64,000 nucleotides of DNA from positions 62,001-126,000 of the forward strand of contig PLZB01000029.1 of the NCBI GenBank assembly GCA_003151955.1, read 5' to 3'. Both the position numbers and the translations under genes were made by a program. The notes below the pieces were generated by a model. That model was not told the DNA's origin. It did no database searches and saw nothing but the letters and a program-made list of their open reading frames with translations. This document shows positions 36,867 to 46,100 of the stretch, in pieces. Position 1 is the first letter of the stretch. Each line of letters opens with the position of its first letter. This stretch comes from Acidimicrobiaceae bacterium. Lineage in GTDB: Bacteria; Actinomycetota; Acidimicrobiia; Acidimicrobiales; UBA8190.

Positions 36867-37808
36867 CTAGCTGGCGGCGCCGTTGATATGGGGCGTGGTG
36901 ATGGCCCCGGCCTGGACGCCCCAGTGTTGGAGGATGGCGGTGTAGGTGCCGTCGGCCATCAGGCTCTTCAGGGCGTCGAGGACCGGCGTGGCCAGCCCGC
37001 CGCCCTTGGGAAGGGCGAGGCCGTAGGGGGCGACCGAGAAGGCCTGGCCCACGGTGGCGAACTGGCCGTTGGACTGGGCCACGACGTAGCCGGCGACCTG
37101 GGAGTCGAGGAATCCGACGTCGGCCCGGCCGCTCGAAACGGCCAGGTTGGCGTCGTTCTGGCTCTGGTAGGAAAGCACCTTGACGGTGGTCTTGCCTGCG
37201 GTGGTGCAGGTCTTGGCCTGGGTCTGGGCGTCGGTCTCCTCGGTGGTGCCGGTCTCCACGGCCACCGAGTGGCCGCAGAGTGACCCCAGGCCGTCGAGCG
37301 TGAGCGAGCTCCCGGATTTCACGTAGAAGCCTTCACCGGCCTGGAAGTACTGGACGAAGTCGACCTGGGCCTCCCGGGCCAACGTGTCGGTTAACGACGA
37401 GGCGCCCATGTCGAAGCGGCCCGAGCCGAGGGCCGGGATGATGGTGTCGAAGGTGGCGTTGGTAAGGGTGACCCGGAGGCCGAGGACCTTGCCGATGGCG
37501 GTGGCGAGGTCGGCATCCATGCCGATGACGGTCTTGCCGTCGGAGGCCACGAACTCGTCGGGGGCGTAGGTGGCGTCGAGGGCGACCGTCAGGGTGCCCT
37601 TCTGGAGCGTGGCCGCGGGCAACTCGGCGGCGACGGTGGCCACTTTGGTCACCTTGGACAGGTCGGCGCCGCTGGTGGGACCGGGAGGGGTGGTGGTGGT
37701 GGTGCCGCTCGAGCTGCTCGAGCTGGCAGAGCTGCAGGCCGCGGTGCCCAGGGCGAGGGTGGCCGCCAGAAGAGCGGCGACGGCATGGCGTCGAAGGGTG
37801 GTGGGCAC
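36867..37808 (-). CDS. Polar amino acid ABC transporter substrate-binding lipoprotein
   Basis: A 313-residue extracytoplasmic binding protein (SBP family 3). The signal peptide ends in a TAAC lipobox, followed by a Ser/Thr/Pro linker. The mature part contains TLTVALDATYAPDEF, IGMDADLATAIGKVLG and RFDMGASSLTDTLAREAQVDF, which define the polar amino acid binding group; the ligand is not predictable. GTG 37808 follows GGAGG by about 6 nt. First gene of the importer operon. Confidence 0.92.
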   Translation of the reverse strand: MPTTLRRHAVAALLAATLALGTAACSSASSSSSSGTTTTTPPGPTSGADLSKVTKVATVAAELPAATLQKGTLTVALDATYAPDEFVASDGKTVIGMDADLATAIGKVLGLRVTLTNATFDTIIPALGSGRFDMGASSLTDTLAREAQVDFVQYFQAGEGFYVKSGSSLTLDGLGSLCGHSVAVETGTTEETDAQTQAKTCTTAGKTTVKVLSYQSQNDANLAVSSGRADVGFLDSQVAGYVVAQSNGQFATVGQAFSVAPYGLALPKGGGLATPVLDALKSLMADGTYTAILQHWGVQAGAITTPHINGAAS

Positions 37809-37878
37809 GGCAGACCTCCAGGGGTGGGGGGAATGTCGGCGCCAGTGTGGCACGGATGGGCGGGCTCGGCCCGACCGT

Positions 37879-39492
37879 TCAGCCGGCGGTGGCCCAGGCC
37901 TCGGTCTCGGCCCGGTGGCGGGCGTAGTCCACCTTGCCGGTCGGGGCCCGTCCGATGGTCTCGACGAAGCGGACGGCCCGGGGAGCCTTGTACGCGGCCA
38001 GGTGGGCCTTCACGTGATCGATGAGCTCGCGTTCTGTGGCTTCGCCATGGGGACGGAGCTCGACAACGGCGGCGATGGCCTCGCCGAACCGGTTGTCGGG
38101 AATGCCCACGGCCACGGCGTCGCGGACCGCCGGGTGGCGCTTCAGGACCTCTTCCACCTCCTCGGGGAAGACCTTCTCGCCCCCGGTGTTGATGCAGACC
38201 GATCCCCGACCCAGCAGGGAGATCGATCCGTCCCCGTCGACGGTGGCCCAGTCCCCGGGGATCGAGTAGCGGACGCCGTCGATGACCTTGAAGGTGGAGT
38301 CCGTCTTCTCCTGGTCCTTGTAGTAGCCGAGGGGGTTGCGGCCCCCGAGGGCGAGGACGCCCCGGTCGCCCGAGCCGGCCACGATGTCCCGGCCCGAATC
38401 CGGGTCGACGACCCGCACCTCCGGCCCCAGGGTGAAGTGGGCGGTGTGTTCGGCGGCCGTCCCGCTCGAGATGGAGAGGCCCATCCCGATGGCCTCGGAG
38501 GAGGAGAAGGCGTCGATGAGCATGGTGGTGGGATGGTGGCGGAGGATGCCGCGCTTGGTCTCCTCGCTCCACATGACGCCGGAGGAGATGATGGCGATGA
38601 GGGTGGAAAGCCGCCACCGCCCGGGGTTGTCGTCCAGGGTGGCCAGGATCGGCTTGGCGAAGGCGTCCCCCACGATGGCGAGGGCGTTGACGTTGTGGGC
38701 GTCGACGGTGTCGAGGAGCTCCACCGGATCGAACTTGCGGTTGGTCAGGGTCACGACGGACCCGCCGCCGATGAGGACACCCATGGCGGTAAAGGCGCCG
38801 GTGCCGTGCATCAGGGGACAGGCGGGGAGCAGGACAGGGCCCGGACCCACCAGGGTCTTGCGGACGCCGTCGAGGCCACCTCCCTCGGGGACCTTGATCA
38901 TGTTGGAGCCGTTGATCCGACTGAAGAGGTCGTCCTGGCGCCACATCACGCCCTTGGGCATGCCGGTGGTGCCGCCGGTGTAGAGCAGGTAGAGGTCGTC
39001 CCCGCTGCGACCCCAGGGTGGGACGACCCGGTCGGTGGGGTGGTTGGCCGCCGCCTCGTAGTCGAGGGCCCACTGCGGACGGTCCCCGGTGCCGTCGTCG
39101 ACCCAGAGCCAGGTCTGGACCTTGGGAACCCGGGCCCGGAGGGCCTCGATCCGGGCCGTGAAGGCGCCGTGGAAGACGACGGCCACGGCGTCGGCGTTGT
39201 CCCAGAGGTAGACGAGCTCGTCGTCGGCGTAGCGGTAATTGGTGTTGACCGGGGCGAGGCCGGCCTTCAGGGTGGCGAAGGTGGACTCGAGGTACTCGTT
39301 CCCGTTGTAGAGGTACTGGGCCACCTTGTCCTGGTGGGCCACACCCCGGTCGAGGAGGGTGCGGGCCACCCCGTCGGCTCGACGGTCGAGCTCCTCGTAG
39401 GTCAGATGCCTGGTCCCGTGGATGAGGGCGGTGGCATGGGGGAGCGTGTCGGCCACGGCTTCCCAGACGTCGGCGAAGTTCCATTCGGTCAC
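37879..39492 (-). CDS. Acyl-CoA synthetase (ANL superfamily)
   Basis: Activates a fatty or other carboxylic acid as its CoA thioester through an acyl-AMP intermediate. The 537 residues show the P-loop YTGGTTGMPKG, the A5-type FSSSEAIGMG, the GDWATVDGDG hinge-region motif and the C-terminal Lys in RAPTGKVDY. GTG 39492 lies 6 nt after TAGGCT (leaderless). It is divergent from an acyl-CoA dehydrogenase, and the pair probably starts beta-oxidation of one particular acid, whose identity is unknown. Confidence 0.92.
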   Translation of the reverse strand: MTEWNFADVWEAVADTLPHATALIHGTRHLTYEELDRRADGVARTLLDRGVAHQDKVAQYLYNGNEYLESTFATLKAGLAPVNTNYRYADDELVYLWDNADAVAVVFHGAFTARIEALRARVPKVQTWLWVDDGTGDRPQWALDYEAAANHPTDRVVPPWGRSGDDLYLLYTGGTTGMPKGVMWRQDDLFSRINGSNMIKVPEGGGLDGVRKTLVGPGPVLLPACPLMHGTGAFTAMGVLIGGGSVVTLTNRKFDPVELLDTVDAHNVNALAIVGDAFAKPILATLDDNPGRWRLSTLIAIISSGVMWSEETKRGILRHHPTTMLIDAFSSSEAIGMGLSISSGTAAEHTAHFTLGPEVRVVDPDSGRDIVAGSGDRGVLALGGRNPLGYYKDQEKTDSTFKVIDGVRYSIPGDWATVDGDGSISLLGRGSVCINTGGEKVFPEEVEEVLKRHPAVRDAVAVGIPDNRFGEAIAAVVELRPHGEATERELIDHVKAHLAAYKAPRAVRFVETIGRAPTGKVDYARHRAETEAWATAG

Positions 39493-39498
39493 GGCGGC

Positions 39499-39508
39499 AG
39501 CCTACGCT
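39499..39508. promoter_or_regulatory. Overlapping divergent -10 elements (acyl-CoA synthetase / dehydrogenase)
   Basis: The ten bases AGCCTACGCT hold TAGGCT on the minus strand (6 nt before GTG 39492) and TACGCT on the plus strand (39503-39508, 7 nt before ATG 39516), sharing the central TA. The design is the same as at 33417-33426. Confidence 0.6.
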
Positions 39509-39515
39509 CCGGTCC

Positions 39516-40697
39516 ATGGACCTCGCCCTTCCTGGAGACGACCACCCGGCTCGGATCACGGTGAGGGCCTGGTTGGCGGAGCACCCGAAGCCCACGCCCC
39601 GGCAGCTGGCCGAGGCGGGATACGTGGCTCCCCACTGGCCGGTCCCCTGGGGCCTGGGGGCCGACCCCGTGTCCCAGCTGGTGATCGACGAGGAACTCCG
39701 CGAGGCCGGAGTGAGACGACCGTTCAACCAGATCGGGATCGGATGGGCCGGACCCACGATCATCCACTCCGGCACCGAGGAGCAGAAGGCCCGCTACCTG
39801 GTCCCGCTGCTGGCCGGCGAGGAGGTCTGGTGCCAGCTCTTCAGCGAGCCGGGGGCCGGCTCGGACCTGGCCGGCCTCGGCACCCGTGCGGTCCGGGACG
39901 GGGAGGAATGGGTCGTCAGTGGGCAGAAGGTCTGGACGAGCTACGCCCATCTCTCGAAGTTCGGGATCCTGCTGGCCCGGACCGACTCCGACGCCCCCAA
40001 GCACCAGGGGGTGTCCTACTTCATCTGCCCCATGGACGCTCCCGGGGTCACGGTCCGCCCCATCGTCGACATGACGGGCGACCACGCCTTCAACGAGGTC
40101 TTCCTGGACGAGGTCCGTCTGCCGGCGGCGAACATGGTCGGAGAGGTCAACGGGGGTTGGTCCCTGGCCAAGGTGACGCTCGGCAACGAGCGGGTCTCCC
40201 TGTCCGGCGAGGGGGCGCTCTGGGGGCAGGGACCCACCGTGGGGGATCTGGTCGAGGTCGTCCGTCGCCGGGGAGGGGTGGCCGACCCGATCATGCGGCA
40301 GCGACTGGCCGGCGCCTTCATCGAGGGGGAGATCCTCCGGCTGATCCGGCTCCGGACGATCAGCGCGGCCGTGGCCGGCCGGTCCCCGGGACCGGAGGCC
40401 TCGGTGCGCAAGGCCCTCGCCGACGAGCACGGCCAGCACGTCATGGAACTGGCCAAGGACCTCACCGGCACCCTCGGGATGCTGGCCGATCGTGGTCCTG
40501 CCGACGGTGGAGGCGCCGGAGGCGGCGAGGTGGGATGGCCGGCGTCGATCTGGGCCAAGGGCTACCTGTTCTCCCGGGCCCTCACCGTGGGTGGGGGAAC
40601 CTCGGAAGTCCAGCGGAACATCATCGCCGAACGGGTGCTGGGGCTCCCCCACGATGTCGACGTCGAGGCCGGCCGGAGCTGGGCCGAGAGCCGCTGA
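39516..40697 (+). CDS. Acyl-CoA dehydrogenase
   Basis: FAD-dependent dehydrogenase of 393 residues that introduces an alpha-beta double bond into an acyl-CoA. It has the N-terminal helical domain, the FAD-contact segment CQLFSEPGAGSDLAGL, the VVSGQKVWTSYAH strand region, and the C-terminal helical bundle ending GGGTSEVQRNIIAERVLGLP, typical of the family. The catalytic glutamate cannot be placed with certainty. Leaderless ATG, divergent from the acyl-CoA synthetase with 23 bp between the start codons. Confidence 0.92.
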   Translation: MDLALPGDDHPARITVRAWLAEHPKPTPRQLAEAGYVAPHWPVPWGLGADPVSQLVIDEELREAGVRRPFNQIGIGWAGPTIIHSGTEEQKARYLVPLLAGEEVWCQLFSEPGAGSDLAGLGTRAVRDGEEWVVSGQKVWTSYAHLSKFGILLARTDSDAPKHQGVSYFICPMDAPGVTVRPIVDMTGDHAFNEVFLDEVRLPAANMVGEVNGGWSLAKVTLGNERVSLSGEGALWGQGPTVGDLVEVVRRRGGVADPIMRQRLAGAFIEGEILRLIRLRTISAAVAGRSPGPEASVRKALADEHGQHVMELAKDLTGTLGMLADRGPADGGGAGGGEVGWPASIWAKGYLFSRALTVGGGTSEVQRNIIAERVLGLPHDVDVEAGRSWAESR

Positions 40698-40753
40698 GGG
40701 GGTTGCCGCCGTCCTGACCGCAAGGTCCGGGCCTCTCCGACGTTTCAACTACG

Positions 40754-40798
40754 GAGGGTGATGACGCAAACGTCTCAGGTGGTCGGGGCGTCACCCTC
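40754..40798 (+). promoter_or_regulatory. Stem-loop in the leader of the GGDEF gene
   Basis: GAGGGTGA (40754-40761) pairs perfectly with TCACCCTC (40791-40798), and a nested GACG-CAAA-CGTC hairpin sits at 40763-40774. It may end acyl-CoA dehydrogenase transcription or be a leader element of the GGDEF gene 15 nt downstream. It does not match a c-di-GMP riboswitch consensus I know. Confidence 0.45.
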
Positions 40799-40812
40799 AG
40801 GCTAGAGGAGCG

Positions 40813-42201
40813 GTGGTTCACGGTGAGCCCCCCAGGGGGCCGAGGATCGGGACCTTGGAGGACTGGCAGGAGAGGCTTGGCGGGGACCTCCCCAGCCGGC
40901 TGCCCAAAGCCGAGGCGCGGCTGGTCCTGGAGGCGGTCGGTGCCTTCCTCCGGGATCGATCGACCGGAGGTCTGGACCGGGCCGGTGTGGCATGGGGGCG
41001 GGCCCACGCCGGTGTGGAGGAGATGGTGGGCCCCATCCCGGCCCTCCGGGACCTGGCCCAGGGTCGGCCGGAGAGCGACCGGCGGGAGCTGTCGCACGCC
41101 CTGGACCGGATCATCGTGGCGGCCACCGGGGAGATGGTGAGCCAGCGGGAGCAGGATTCCCACGTCGACGTCCTGACCGGGATCGGCAACCGGTGGGCCC
41201 TCGACCGCATGCTCCGGGCCGTCCTGTCGGCCTCGATCCGTCAGGGCCATCCCCTCTCGGTGGCCGTCGTCGATCTCGACGGCCTGAAGTCGATCAACGA
41301 CCGGCTGGGACACCCGGCCGGCGACGGCGCCCTGGTGGCCCTGGTCGGGGCGATCGTGGGGGAGCTGCGCGGCGCTGACGGCATCTTCCGGATCGGTGGG
41401 GACGAGTTCGTCGTGGTGCTGCCGTTCACGGCATCGGGAGAAGCCGAGGTGGTCATGGGGAGGGTGGCCGCCGGCGACGGCCCGGCCTTCAGCTGGGGTG
41501 TGGCGGGCTGTCCCGGCGACGGGGTCGAAGCGCCCGTCCTGATCGGGGTGGCCGACGCCGACCTCTACCGACGCCGCCAGGAGCGCCGGGGCCTCCCGGC
41601 CCAGGTCCCGCCGGCCGTTCGTCCCACCCGTCGATCCTCCATCGGGGGAGCCCTCGCCGGCGCCGCCGCGGTGCTGGCCGTGGCGGTGGCCGTGACGTTC
41701 GTCGGCGTGGGCGGGCTCGGCCGCGGGGACGCTCCGAGCCTCCTGGGCCGGTCGGCACCCCCCACGTCGGTCACCCCGCCACCGTCGACGGCGGCGCCGG
41801 GTGGGGCCACGCCGCCCACCACGGCCCGGACCTCGCCCGCGCCACCTTCACCGGGACCGTCGTTCTCCGGCTCCGCCGCCCCGGCGACGCACTCCGGCCC
41901 CCTGGCGGTCCCGACAAACCCGGGGCCCACGGGAGCGGAGACGACGACACCTCCGAGCCGGACCCCGGCCCCCTCCTCCGCTCCGACCCTGACCACCGGC
42001 CCCGGCTCCACCCCGTCGACCGCTCCCGCCCCCCCGACCTCCCTCCCGACCACGGTGCCGGGGGGTGGGAGGGGGCTGCCGTCGCCTCCAGCCACGGTCC
42101 CGCCGGGGGGCTCGGGAATCGGGAGTGTCATCTCGACGATCGGCCGGATCCTGGGGTCGACACCGCTGGTGGGCCCACTCCTGGGAGGCCTGCTCAAGTA
42201 G
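40813..42201 (+). CDS. GGDEF diguanylate cyclase with exported Pro/Thr-rich C-tail
   Basis: A 462-residue protein. Residues 1-115 are a helical region of unknown fold. Residues 118-260 are a GGDEF domain (DVLTGIGNRWAL, VVDLDGLKSIND, RIGGDEF), probably making cyclic di-GMP; an RGAD sequence five residues before GGDEF fits the inhibitory I-site (RxxD). A single membrane helix (AAVLAVAVAVTFVGVGG) follows, then about 160 residues of Pro/Thr/Ser repeats, ending in a short hydrophobic segment. The enzyme end should be cytosolic and the tail outside. Start GTG 40813 is uncertain: AGAGGAG lies unusually close to it. Confidence 0.82.
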   Translation: MVHGEPPRGPRIGTLEDWQERLGGDLPSRLPKAEARLVLEAVGAFLRDRSTGGLDRAGVAWGRAHAGVEEMVGPIPALRDLAQGRPESDRRELSHALDRIIVAATGEMVSQREQDSHVDVLTGIGNRWALDRMLRAVLSASIRQGHPLSVAVVDLDGLKSINDRLGHPAGDGALVALVGAIVGELRGADGIFRIGGDEFVVVLPFTASGEAEVVMGRVAAGDGPAFSWGVAGCPGDGVEAPVLIGVADADLYRRRQERRGLPAQVPPAVRPTRRSSIGGALAGAAAVLAVAVAVTFVGVGGLGRGDAPSLLGRSAPPTSVTPPPSTAAPGGATPPTTARTSPAPPSPGPSFSGSAAPATHSGPLAVPTNPGPTGAETTTPPSRTPAPSSAPTLTTGPGSTPSTAPAPPTSLPTTVPGGGRGLPSPPATVPPGGSGIGSVISTIGRILGSTPLVGPLLGGLLK

Positions 42202-42243
42202 GGCTCCCCAACCGGGTCGGGAGCCCGGGGCCTCAGGCCCCGG
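42201..42243. terminator. Tandem hairpins between convergent genes
   Basis: Stem 1: GGGCTCCC (42201-42208) with GGGAGCCC (42219-42226). Stem 2: CCGGGGCC (42225-42232) with GGCCCCGG (42236-42243), whose 3-nt loop is the complement of the hydrolase stop codon. Likely bidirectional terminators. Confidence 0.6.
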
Positions 42244-43021
42244 CGCCGAGGGCGAGGACCCGACGGACGAATTCGGCAAAGGTGTCGGGGTGGCTGAGGT
42301 GGGCGCCGTGGGCGGCACCGGTGATCTCGAAGGGCTCGGCGCCGGGGACGAGGCCCACGAGGGCCTCGACGCCGCGGCGGTGGTGCTCGAGGGTGCGGGA
42401 CCCGAAGCCGAAGACAGCGGGGACCCGGAGGCGGCCCAGGTCGAACGGGGGATCCTCGCCCCGGATGGCCATCAGCTCGGCCAGGAGGGCGGGGCCGTCG
42501 GCCCGGCGGGCGGCCCGGAATGCCTCGGGGAGGCGGTCCCAGGAGTCCGGGCCCACCATGCGCCGGAAGAAGCTCTCGGCGTACTCGGCCGGGTCGAGAC
42601 CGGCCAGGCCGGCCCGCCCCCGCCGCGGCCACCAGTCCAACCAGGGCATGGGAGGTTCGAAGGCGCCGACAGCGGTGACCGGACCGGGAGCCTCGATGGC
42701 GGCTCCCAACGCCACATCGCCGCCCAGGGAATGGCCGACCACCACGGCCGGCCCCGTCCCCACCAGGGCCAGGAGGTCGTCGACGTGGCGGTCGAGGTCG
42801 AGGGCCGGTGGAGAGACGGACCGGGAGCCGGCATAGCCCCGCCGGTCGTAGGTGACGACCTCGAGGTCGTCGAGCCGGCGGACGACCCGGGCGAAGCTAC
42901 TGGCCCGATCGAGGGATCCGTGGACCAGGATGACCCGGGGCAGTGCGGCGGTGGGGTTGCCGTGCCGGGGCCGGTGCTCGAGGACGTGGAACCCGACGGG
43001 GAGGGAGGTGGCGGCGGGCAT
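42233..43021 (-). CDS. Alpha/beta hydrolase 1
   Basis: Alpha/beta-hydrolase-fold protein of 262 residues. The oxyanion segment LVHGSLDR, the nucleophile elbow GHSLGG (Ser) and a late GAAHGAHLSHP segment with the catalytic His are visible. An acid residue is likely in the strand before it. No signal peptide, so cytosolic; the substrate (ester, epoxide or amide) is unknown. ATG 43021 lies 9 nt after TAACCT on the minus strand and is divergent from kgd. Confidence 0.87.
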   Translation of the reverse strand: MPAATSLPVGFHVLEHRPRHGNPTAALPRVILVHGSLDRASSFARVVRRLDDLEVVTYDRRGYAGSRSVSPPALDLDRHVDDLLALVGTGPAVVVGHSLGGDVALGAAIEAPGPVTAVGAFEPPMPWLDWWPRRGRAGLAGLDPAEYAESFFRRMVGPDSWDRLPEAFRAARRADGPALLAELMAIRGEDPPFDLGRLRVPAVFGFGSRTLEHHRRGVEALVGLVPGAEPFEITGAAHGAHLSHPDTFAEFVRRVLALGAGA

Positions 43022-43030
43022 CTGGCGCGG

Positions 43031-43036
43031 AGGTTA
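43031..43036 (-). promoter_or_regulatory. -10 element of alpha/beta hydrolase 1 (leaderless)
   Basis: TAACCT on the minus strand ends 9 nt before ATG 43021. Confidence 0.45.
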
Positions 43037-43088
43037 CCAACGTTCCCGGGGAGTTCCCGGGGCCGGGTCCGGGCCGGGACCGCCCAGG

Positions 43089-43094
43089 TAGGAT
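43089..43094 (+). promoter_or_regulatory. -10 element of kgd (leaderless)
   Basis: TAGGAT ends 7 nt before ATG 43102, fixing the start at MSEPSEP rather than at the upstream open frame. Confidence 0.55.
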
Positions 43095-43101
43095 CGGAGC
43101 G

Positions 43102-46100
43102 ATGAGCGAACCGTCGGAGCCACCCCCAGCAAGGATCCCGGGCGGGGCCTTCGGTCCGAACGCCTGGCTGGTCGACGACATGTACGAGCAGTTCAGCGTC
43201 GACCCCTCCTCGGTCGCCGAGAGCTGGCGGGAGTTCTTCGCCGACTACGTGCCACCCCGGGTGGCGGCCCCCGCCGCCGCCGTTGCCGCCGTGGCCACCC
43301 CGGTTGCCCCGGCTCCTGCCACCCCCGGTGCTTCCCGGCCCGCTGCCGCCCCCGATGCCGAGGTGTCCGTCCTGCGGGGGGCGGGGGCCAGGATCGTGGC
43401 CAACATGGAGGCCTCACTGGGGGTGCCCACCGCCACCAGCGTCCGGGTCGTTCCGGCCAAGCTCCTGGAGGTCAACCGGGGTCTCGTCAACCAGCACCTG
43501 GCCCGGGCCTCGGGGACGAAGATCAGCTTCACCCACCTCATCGGGTTCGCCGTGGTCAGGGCCATCGCCGCCGTGCCCGCCCTGAACGGGTCCTACGTCG
43601 CCGATGCGGACGGGAAGGGAGCCCCGGGCGTGGTCCGCCACCGGCACGTCGGGCTGGGCCTCGCCGTCGACGTGGCCAAGGCCGACGGGTCCCGGACCCT
43701 GCTCGTCCCGGTCATCGGTGACGCCGACACCCTGGACTTCCGGGCCTTCGTGATCGCCTACGAGGACCTGGTCCGGAAGGTCCATACCGGGAAGATCTCA
43801 CCCGACGACTTCGCCGGGGCCACGGTGACGCTGACCAATCCCGGCACCCTGGGGACGGCCCAGTCCGTGCCCAGGCTCATGCCCGGCCAGGGGGCCATCA
43901 TCGGGGTGGGGTCGCTGGGCTACCCGGCCGAGTACCAGGGCGCCGATCGCCGCAGCCTGGCCGACCTCGGGGTCGGGCCAGTCGTCACCCTGACGTCGAC
44001 CTACGACCACCGGATCATCCAGGGAGCCGAGTCCGGTCTGTTCCTGACCCGGCTGGCCGAGAACCTGAGGGGAGGGCACGGTTTCTACGACGAGATCTTC
44101 GCCGCCCTCGACGTGCCGGTCGAGCCGGTGCGGTGGCAGGTGGATGACAACCCCGTCGACAACGAGCAGCGGCACCTGGTGAAGCAGGTCCATGTCCAGA
44201 GCCTGGTGAACATGTACCGGGTCCGGGGGCACCTGCTTGCCGACCTGGACCCCCTGGCCGCCGCCCCACCCCCGCTCCACCCGGAGCTCGACCCCACCAC
44301 CTACGGGCTGACCCTCTGGGACCTGGACAGGGAATGGGTGGTCGACGGCCTGGCCGGTCGGAAGTCGATGACCCTCGGCGGGGCCCTGGAGGTCCTGCGG
44401 GACGCCTACTGCCGGACGCTCGGGATCGAGTACATGCACATCCAGGACCCCGGCCAGAAGCGGTGGATCCAGGACCACGTCGAGGGGGTGGCCCTGGGCC
44501 TCCCGGTCGAGGAGCAACGCCACATCCTCGACCGGCTGAACGCCGCCGAGGCCTTCGAGCGGTTCCTCCACACCCGGTACGTGGGCCAGAAGCGGTTCGG
44601 TCTGGAGGGGGCGGAGTCGACGATCGTGCTCCTCGACACCATCCTGGAGGAGGCCGGGGGTGCCGGCCTGGCCGGCGCGGTGATCGGGATGGCCCATCGG
44701 GGCCGCCTGAACGTCCTGGCCAACATCGTGGGGAAGTCCTACGGAGAGATCTTCCGGGAGTTCGAGGGCGATCTCGACCCCGAGACCGTCCAGGGCTCGG
44801 GGGACGTGAAGTACCACAAGGGGGCCCACGGGAAGTTCGTGGGTCGTTCCGGTCGGGAGCTGGCCCTGACCCTGGCTTCGAACCCGTCCCATCTCGAGGC
44901 GGTCGACCCGGTCGTGGAGGGGATGGTGCGGGCCAAGCAGGACAGCCTCGGGCCCGGCCACCCCTTCGGGTTCCTGTCGGTCCTCGTCCACGGCGATGCT
45001 GCCTTCGCCGGGCAGGGTGTGGTGGCCGAGACCCTCAACCTGTCCCAGTTGGCCGGCTACCGGACCGGCGGGACGGTGCACGTCGTCATCAACAACCAGT
45101 TGGGCTTCACCACCCTGCCCGAGTCGGCCCGGTCCTCGGTCTACTCGACCGACGTGGCCAAGATGGTCCAGGCCCCGATCTTCCACGTCAACGGGGACGA
45201 CCCCGAGGCCTGCGCCCGGGCGGCCCGGCTCGCCTTCGGGTTCCGGTCGGCCTTCCACAAGGACGTGGTCATCGACATGGTCTGCTACCGACGCCACGGC
45301 CACAACGAGGGGGACGATCCGAGCTACACCCAGCCCCGGATGTACGCCATCATCGATGCCAAGCGGTCGGTGAGGAAGCTCTACACCGAGACCCTGGTCC
45401 GGCGGGGGGACATCACCCTCGCCGAGGCCGAGCGGGCCCTGACCGACTTCCAGGACCGGCTCCAGGTTGCCCTGGACGAGACCCGCCAAGCCTCGCCGCC
45501 GGCCCCGACGGAGCTCCCCGTTCCCGTCGCCGACGAGCCCCGGCCGGCGATCGACACCGGGGTGGAGCGGTCCGTCCTGGAGGGTCTGGTGGAGGCCGTC
45601 AGCCGGGTTCCCGAGAGGTTCACCGTCCATCCCAAGTTGGCCCGGCAGTTCGAGCAGCGGGCGGCCGTGGTGGCCGGGGGCGAGGTCGACTGGTCGCTCG
45701 GGGAGGCCCTGGCTCTGGGATCGGTGCTCCTGGAGGGGACCGATGTCAGGGTGGCCGGCCAGGACACCCGACGGGGAACCTTCAGCCAGCGCCACGCCGT
45801 GCTGGTCGACTACGCCACCGGTGCGGAGTGGATCCCCCTGGCCCATCTCGAGGGTGAGGGGCTGGGACGGCTCGGGATCTACGACTCGCTCCTCTCGGAG
45901 TACGCCGCGGTCGGGTTCGAGTACGGGTACACGGTGGAGGCTCCCGACGCGCTGGTGGCGTGGGAGGCCCAATTCGGGGACTTCGGGAACGGGGCCCAGA
46001 TCATCATCGACAACTTCCTGGCCACGGCCGAGGACAAGTGGGGCCAGCACTCCGGCCTCGTCCTCTTGCTGCCCCACGGCTATGAGGGCCAGGGACCCGA

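Noticed and set aside
40754-40798. c-di-GMP (GEMM) riboswitch before the GGDEF gene
   Set aside because: ACGCAAA-like bases occur, but the two-helix junction and the conserved receptor segments of GEMM are missing.
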